Source: Opitutaceae bacterium TAV5
GTDB taxonomy: Bacteria; Verrucomicrobiota; Verrucomicrobiia; Opitutales; Opitutaceae
Direction: 5' to 3'
Assembly: GCA_000242935.3 (NCBI GenBank)
Contig: CP007053.1
Coordinates: forward strand, 4,883,001 to 4,947,000
Length of the DNA: 64,000 bases
Shown: one piece after another, positions 60,047 through 64,000 of the stretch
How positions within the stretch are numbered: the stretch's first letter is position 1
Layout of the letters: every line of letters starts with the position of its first letter
Translations under genes and position numbers: made by a program
The notes under the pieces: generated by a model
The model's database searches: none
What the model was told of the DNA's origin: nothing
Seen by the model: only the letters and a program-made list of their open reading frames with translations

Positions 60047-60381
60047 GGTCGCGACGCGGCCCACCTCGCGCCTGCCTGACTCGCGCTCAGGGCATGCGGA
60101 GCGCGGCGCGGGACCATCCGGATGTCTGTCCGGGTGTAACCCAAAAGGCGGTTCTGAAAATACGTTTTTTGAACAGGAGGAAACGAAGAGAACAAAGACG
60201 AAACAAAGAAGGTTTTGAATTAGAATTTATTTTTTATAAGCACCTTGTGCAGGAAAGAATGATAAATGCTCTTGGTTTTTCTTCGTTCTCTTTGTTGCCT
60301 TCTGTTCAATTTTTAGAGGTTCCCCAACGTGAAATCGCACGGATCTTTCGACATCCCGGCCCGAACGGTTATCACGGGCGC
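60047..60381. other. Gap of 335 bp with a fold-back element
   Basis: No gene is supported here between DUF1501 and gpmA. A fold-back element occupies about 60169-60309 (listed separately). The remaining bases before gpmA should contain its promoter, which I could not place. Confidence 0.45.
60169..60309. repeat. Fold-back element, GAACAGGAGGAAACGAAGAG family
   Basis: The left arm TTGAACAGGAGGAAACGAAG (60169-60188, on to 60197) pairs imperfectly with the right arm (60281-60309, ending TTGCCTTCTGTTCAA). The middle is A+T-rich and contains GCACCTTGTGCAGG, nearly the same as GCACCTTGTACAGG near 31858. This is a different family from the other fold-backs. Confidence 0.75.
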
Positions 60382-61149
60382 ATGATGAAACCGGATACCC
60401 ATACGCTGGTCCTGCTGCGTCACGGCGAGAGCACATGGAATCGTGAAAACCGTTTCACCGGCTGGACCGATGTCGATCTGACGGACAAGGGCCGGGAAGA
60501 GGCGCGCCAGGCCGGACGGCTGATGAAGGAGGCGGGACTGGTGTTCGACGCGGCGTATGTTTCCCTCCTGCGGCGTGCGCTCTGGACGATGTGGCTCGCT
60601 CTCGACGAAATGGACCAGCTCTGGATTCCGTTCTCGAAAAGCTGGCGTCTGAACGAGCGGCACTACGGCGCGCTGCAGGGCCTCAACAAGGCCGGGACTG
60701 CGCAAAAATTCGGCAACGATCAGGTCAAGGTGTGGCGTCGGAGTTACGACGTGCCGCCGCCGGTCCTGGAAAAATCCGATCCCCGCTTTCCCGGACACGA
60801 TCCCCGCTACGCCGGCATTGATGCGGCGGAGCTTCCCCTCACCGAGTGTCTCAAGGATACGGTGGCGCGTTTCCTTCCGCTCTGGCACGGCGAGATCGCG
60901 CCGGAAATCCGGGCCGGGAAACGCCTCCTCATTTCCGCGCACGGCAACAGCCTGCGCGCACTCGTCCAGTACCTCGACCACGTGAGCGAGGAGGATATCG
61001 TCGAACTCAACATCCCGACCGGCGTGCCGCTGGTTTACACACTGGATGCCGACCTGAAACCCGTCGGCCACCACTACCTCGGCGATCCTGCGGAGATCGC
61101 CGCCAAAGCCGCCGCAGTCGCCGCCCAGGGCCAGACGAAACCGGCCTGA
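60382..61149 (+). CDS. gpmA: 2,3-bisphosphoglycerate-dependent phosphoglycerate mutase
   Basis: At 255 residues it fits dPGM. It interconverts 3- and 2-phosphoglycerate in glycolysis and gluconeogenesis through a phosphohistidine. The active-site loop is [10 protein letters not shown] (H14), followed by [16 protein letters not shown], the mobile [12 protein letters not shown] segment, the [11 protein letters not shown] region, and the second histidine in [13 protein letters not shown]. It starts [10 protein letters not shown] at ATG 60382; a longer frame upstream lies in the repeat-rich gap and is ignored. It seems an isolated housekeeping gene. Confidence 0.95.
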   Translation: MMKPDTHTLVLLRHGESTWNRENRFTGWTDVDLTDKGREEARQAGRLMKEAGLVFDAAYVSLLRRALWTMWLALDEMDQLWIPFSKSWRLNERHYGALQGLNKAGTAQKFGNDQVKVWRRSYDVPPPVLEKSDPRFPGHDPRYAGIDAAELPLTECLKDTVARFLPLWHGEIAPEIRAGKRLLISAHGNSLRALVQYLDHVSEEDIVELNIPTGVPLVYTLDADLKPVGHHYLGDPAEIAAKAAAVAAQGQTKPA

Positions 61150-61537
61150 GGCCACGGTCCTGAAATCTCCGGATTTTTACAAAAAGAGCCTGGGGCAGTT
61201 GTGCCGCAACCGAAGGGACAGAAAGAATGGCCACGAAAAACACGAAAAGACACACCGCGGATGGAATCCTCCATCGCGCTTATAAGCGCGCGGGAGACTC
61301 CCGTCGGGCAGACAGGAATTTTGTGTTTTTTGTGGCCATCCCGGTTTGAATCCGGAACGCATCCGCACCGAGGGCAATCATGCGCTTTTGTGCACGATTT
61401 CTCGGGGTTGCTTTGCAAAGGACGCGAAGGAGGTAACTGGTAATCTTTTGTGATCTTTGCAGCCTTTGTGTAAAAATTTGCAGGCTTTGGTATAACGTAA
61501 AAATATCAGGGACACCGGTTCTCCTGCCTCCGGATAT
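61150..61537. other. Gap of 388 bp with repeats
   Basis: No gene is supported here. It holds the inverted second copy of the GGCCACAAAAAACACG element and, at about 61405-61560, degraded pieces of the TTTACACAAAG-type element (CTTTGTGTAAAAAT, then ATTTACACAAAAAA). These lie between the convergent gpmA and GHL6-like genes. Confidence 0.5.
61225..61340. repeat. Fold-back element, GGCCACAAAAAACACG family, copy 2 (inverted)
   Basis: The arms are at 61225-61250 and 61319-61340. The central CGCGCTTATAAGCGCG (61275-61290) is a perfect palindrome. Read on the minus strand, the element aligns with the copy at 31679-31795 along nearly its whole length, including the shared CCGCGGTGTG segment and the CTTATAAG centre. 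It is therefore a mobile or recombined repeat. Confidence 0.88.
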
Positions 61538-63565
61538 TTACACAAAAAACCCCGGAATTTTCAGCAGCAACCGGCCCTTGCGGGTCGGAAGGGCAAAGCT
61601 GCCGTCGGCGTTGCGCGGCAGTTCCGAACCGGACTCGAAATCGAGCACCCGCGTCACCGGTGAACCCGGCGGGAACCGGAGATATTCTCCTGCAAACGTT
61701 TCCCGTTCCTCGATCATGTCTACGGTGAGCGCCTTGCGCGTGGGGATGTAGTGGAGAAGCGTGAGGAGGAGATCGTCACCGCGGCGGCGGGGAATCACCT
61801 GGATCGTCGTGGGGAGGCCTTCGCCGAAAGGAGCGGGGCCGACGAGGCGCCGCATCGCGAGTCGCCAGCCGTCGCGGACGGCGATGTTTCCCGAATGGCG
61901 GTACTCGCGGAAAATCGGGTCGGCGAAATACACGTAATGGTCGCCCGCGAGGACGGCGGCGTGCCGGTCGGCGACGGCTTGCGGCGGGGTCTGGAAGTGG
62001 GATGAAAAAGTGAGGTCCGTGCGGCGGAAATAGGGAAGAATGCGGTCCACAAGCGTGAGGGTGTTGTGACCGGCCTCGACGTTGACACCGGGCTCATAAA
62101 CGACGCGGTCGCTGCGCGAGAGGCTGGCGGAGAATTCGCGCCGGGCGCGCCAGTAGGAGGGATAGTTCGTAACGTCACCGGCGAGCGTGAGGTTCACGCC
62201 GGGGAGGAGCGAAGGGGCGCCGGGTGCGCCAAAACCGCTGCGGTGCGAGACGATGAGTTTGCCGCCGGCGCGGACATAAGCAGCGAGATTTTTCTGTAGT
62301 TTTCCGGTTACGACAACACTGTCCGGAAGAATGACGAGGGAGAGGGCGGCCGGATCAACAGGGGAGGCATCATCGAGTATGACGGTGTCGTAGTGTGATT
62401 CGTCGCACATCTGGATGGCGCCTTCAAGCGACAGGTCGGTGCAGGCGGAGTCGAGCGTCGGATCGCCGGGAGCAACGATCCCGATTTGCGGGAGGGGCGC
62501 GCTGCCGGCGTAGAACGGCTCGGCGGCGGCGCATTGGGCAAAAACGGCGCCGATGAGATCGTATGCCCCGGCATCAGGCCGGCCGCGCGGAGGGAGCTGG
62601 TCGCCGACGGAATTGGCTCCGCCGAGGGCCTGCGTGCGGAAACATTCGTATTCGAGGGCGGGTTGGGGTTTGATCCCCCCGAAATCCCCCCACATGCGCT
62701 GGAAGCGGCCGGTCATGCCGAGCCAGGGTTTGCCCCAGTGGCCGAAGGCGCGGGCGAGGCGGGGGAAATGGTGATAACCCCAGAAGCCGGAAGGGAGGGA
62801 TTCGAGTTCCCAGTGAGTTTGCAGGTCGTGCCGCGCGCGCACGCCGCAGCGGGAGTCGGCGTTGAGAACGTTGGTGGAATTGTAAAAAACGGTGGCGGCG
62901 GGCAGACGGTTTTTGATGAGCGGCGTGAAGCGGCGGGCGAAGGCGACTTGCGCGGCGGTGTCGAAGCGGACGTGGGTGGCGGCGTCGCGGTCGAGCAGGT
63001 GGTGTTTTTCGCGGAAGCGGAGAGAGGCATCGCTCCAGCAGGCCCGGGGAGCCATGACGACGATGTCGAAAAAGAGGCCGTCGATGGCGTCGCCGTAGCG
63101 CTCGAAGAGTTCGCGGAGATGGGCTTCGATGTAATCCTGGTAATCGGGATGGAGAAAATTGTTGTACCACCAGCCGCCGGGCTGGGGCGGGAGCGAGGGA
63201 TCGGCATTGGCGACGCGGGCGAAGGTGCCGTCGTCGCGGAGCTGGAGCCATTCGGGATGCTTGCGGGCGACATCTTCCTCCCAGCCGACGGGCGTGTAGA
63301 CCGGGGCGCGGATGCCTTCGCGATGGAGGGCCTCGATCTGTTCGCCGAGGAGGTCGCGTCCGTCGAGCGCGGGGTGCTGCACGCCGGTTTTTGTCGGATA
63401 GTAGCACATGCCGTGGTGGCACTTGGCGAAGAGGGTCACACTGTTGACATGCGCGTCGCGAAAAGTGCGGGCGAAGGCGGCGGGATCGAATTCGGAAGCG
63501 ACGTCGGGAATGTACGGCGAGGTGTGAAAATCGAGGTGAACCTGACGTTGATGTGAATGAAACAT
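61538..63565 (-). CDS. GHL6-type glycoside-hydrolase-like protein
   Basis: A 675-residue protein without an obvious signal peptide. The N-terminal TIM-barrel-like region (about 8-330) matches the hypothetical glycosyl hydrolase 6 type: NSVTLFAKCHHGMCYYPTKT, APVYTPVGWEEDVARKHPEW, a substrate-like GLFFDIVVMAPRACWS segment, and WELESLPSGFWGYHHFP. The region about 340-540 resembles a beta-galactosidase trimerisation/glutamine-amidotransferase-like domain (LSLVILPDSVVVTGKLQKNL and AAYVRAGGKLIVSHRSG). Catalytic residues were not pinned down, though D and E in FFDIVV and WELESLP are candidates. The ATG at 63565 is chosen. It is probably an intracellular glycosidase acting on oligosaccharides; the specificity is unknown. 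Confidence 0.78.
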   Translation of the reverse strand: MFHSHQRQVHLDFHTSPYIPDVASEFDPAAFARTFRDAHVNSVTLFAKCHHGMCYYPTKTGVQHPALDGRDLLGEQIEALHREGIRAPVYTPVGWEEDVARKHPEWLQLRDDGTFARVANADPSLPPQPGGWWYNNFLHPDYQDYIEAHLRELFERYGDAIDGLFFDIVVMAPRACWSDASLRFREKHHLLDRDAATHVRFDTAAQVAFARRFTPLIKNRLPAATVFYNSTNVLNADSRCGVRARHDLQTHWELESLPSGFWGYHHFPRLARAFGHWGKPWLGMTGRFQRMWGDFGGIKPQPALEYECFRTQALGGANSVGDQLPPRGRPDAGAYDLIGAVFAQCAAAEPFYAGSAPLPQIGIVAPGDPTLDSACTDLSLEGAIQMCDESHYDTVILDDASPVDPAALSLVILPDSVVVTGKLQKNLAAYVRAGGKLIVSHRSGFGAPGAPSLLPGVNLTLAGDVTNYPSYWRARREFSASLSRSDRVVYEPGVNVEAGHNTLTLVDRILPYFRRTDLTFSSHFQTPPQAVADRHAAVLAGDHYVYFADPIFREYRHSGNIAVRDGWRLAMRRLVGPAPFGEGLPTTIQVIPRRRGDDLLLTLLHYIPTRKALTVDMIEERETFAGEYLRFPPGSPVTRVLDFESGSELPRNADGSFALPTRKGRLLLKIPGFFV

Positions 63566-63610
63566 TGTTACAAAAATCCGGATGGGAGGGGATCCGGGAA
63601 ACACTGATTT

Positions 63611-63703
63611 TTTACACAAAGATCGCGAAGAACGCGAAGGTTTCGACGGTGTGGCGTTTCCGGTCAGGTCCGGACTTTGCGCACTTTGCGTTCTTTGTGT
63701 AAA
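63611..63703. repeat. Fold-back element, TTTACACAAAGATCGCG family
   Basis: The left arm TTTACACAAAGATCGCGAAG (63611-63630, on to 63640) and right arm (63682-63703, ending CTTTGTGTAAA) are complementary with mismatches. It is the best-kept copy of the family found at 35800-36127. It separates the GHL6-like gene from the CBM9-like gene on the same strand. Confidence 0.85.
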
Positions 63704-63722
63704 CGTCCCGTGGATTTTTCCC

Positions 63723-64000
63723 TCATCTTAACCAGACCGGCCCGTATTTCTCCGGGTCCTTGCCTTCGTTGATGCCGCCAAAGAGCTGGAGTGCGCGACG
63801 GCCTTTCTTGCCTGAATCGGCATCCATGACCGAAAGGGCGATGCCGATGGGCGTTCCCGCCTCGGGTGCCTTGTCCAGCCCCAGGGTTTCCCAGGGGAAA
63901 CGGATCTCATAAGTCGTCACGTCACCGCTGCGCGTGATTGACTGGCTGATACGGTCATCCGAGGTGCCAACGGGCAATTCCGGCACATAGGAAATCCACC
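63723..64000 (-). CDS. CBM9-like domain protein, truncated by the window edge
   Basis: Only the last 92 residues are visible; the frame stays open at the right edge, so the start is outside. The visible part YEIRFPWETLGLDKAPEAGT, PIGIALSVMDADSGKKGRRA and the final FGGINEGKDPEKYGPVWLR strand resemble the C-terminal half of a CBM9/DOMON-like carbohydrate-binding sandwich found at the ends of large secreted glycosidases. Its upstream part could be a catalytic module. It is on the same strand as the GHL6-like gene, separated by a fold-back element. Confidence 0.7.
   Translation of the reverse strand, partial: WISYVPELPVGTSDDRISQSITRSGDVTTYEIRFPWETLGLDKAPEAGTPIGIALSVMDADSGKKGRRALQLFGGINEGKDPEKYGPVWLR

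Overview
The window looks like a chromosomal segment of a GC-rich, polysaccharide-degrading member of the Verrucomicrobiota, most likely family Opitutaceae. This is inferred from the combination of PEP-CTERM proteins, prepilin-like proteins ending in an H-X9-DG motif, DUF1501/DUF1800 partners, many secreted glycoside hydrolases and lyases, GntR/LacI hybrid regulators, and diderm genes (TonB receptor, Bcs cellulose export, Mpl). No rRNA, tRNA, CRISPR array, transposase or phage gene was seen.

Layout. 0-6.4 kb: a rhamnogalacturonan-degradation cassette (end of a PEP-CTERM protein, an H-X9-DG pseudopilin, a PL11 lyase, a PL4 lyase, and a membrane-anchored charged protein). 6.4-9.7 kb: Mpl murein-recycling ligase, a NarL-type response regulator and a REC-Hpt protein. 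10.0-28.8 kb: a very large same-strand cluster of DUF11-repeat surface proteins: a one-domain protein, an 871-residue protein with a Tat-like signal, a 1989-residue protein that ends in an outer-membrane barrel, a 2794-residue repeat giant overlapping it by 4 bp, and a DUF1573 protein. Two tiny membrane ORFs, a 7TM-DISM histidine kinase and a MauE/DoxX-like membrane protein follow to 31.7 kb. 31.9-34.3 kb: a TonB-dependent receptor. 34.3-42.1 kb: a second carbohydrate cassette (GH26, GH5, PEP-CTERM protein, H-X9-DG pseudopilin on the minus strand; a divergent GntR/LacI regulator and a stand-alone copy of the GH5 accessory domain on the plus strand). 42.3-42.9 kb: a membrane protein. 43.4-52.8 kb: a five-gene cellulose operon (bcsA-bcsB-bcsZ-bcsC plus a GGDEF-EAL protein), each gene overlapping the next by 4 bp. 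53.3-53.8 kb: two divergent small genes that may encode ribbon-helix-helix proteins. 53.9-56.9 kb: a 7TM histidine kinase and a LytTR response regulator. 57-60 kb: a DUF1800/DUF1501 pair. 60.4-61.1 kb: phosphoglycerate mutase. 61.5-64 kb: a GHL6-type glycosidase-like protein and a truncated CBM9-like protein.

The genes fall into three working themes: (1) plant-polysaccharide attack (pectin backbone, mannan, beta-glucan), with PEP-CTERM and pseudopilin proteins encoded beside the enzymes in two separate cassettes; (2) building the cell surface (DUF11 giants with a barrel partner, and c-di-GMP-controlled cellulose); (3) signalling proteins, including two 7TM-DISM kinases, next to the surface loci.

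The most unusual non-coding content is a dense population of long intergenic fold-back elements from several unrelated sequence families. One lies in frame within the 5' part of a DUF1573 gene, and another family is present as two homologous copies in opposite orientation (31.7 and 61.2 kb). A tandem pair of structured units directly after the cellulose operon keeps its pairing despite sequence divergence. The most promising candidates for an undescribed system are the DUF11 barrel/giant locus and the repeated pseudopilin/PEP-CTERM/CAZyme cassette.
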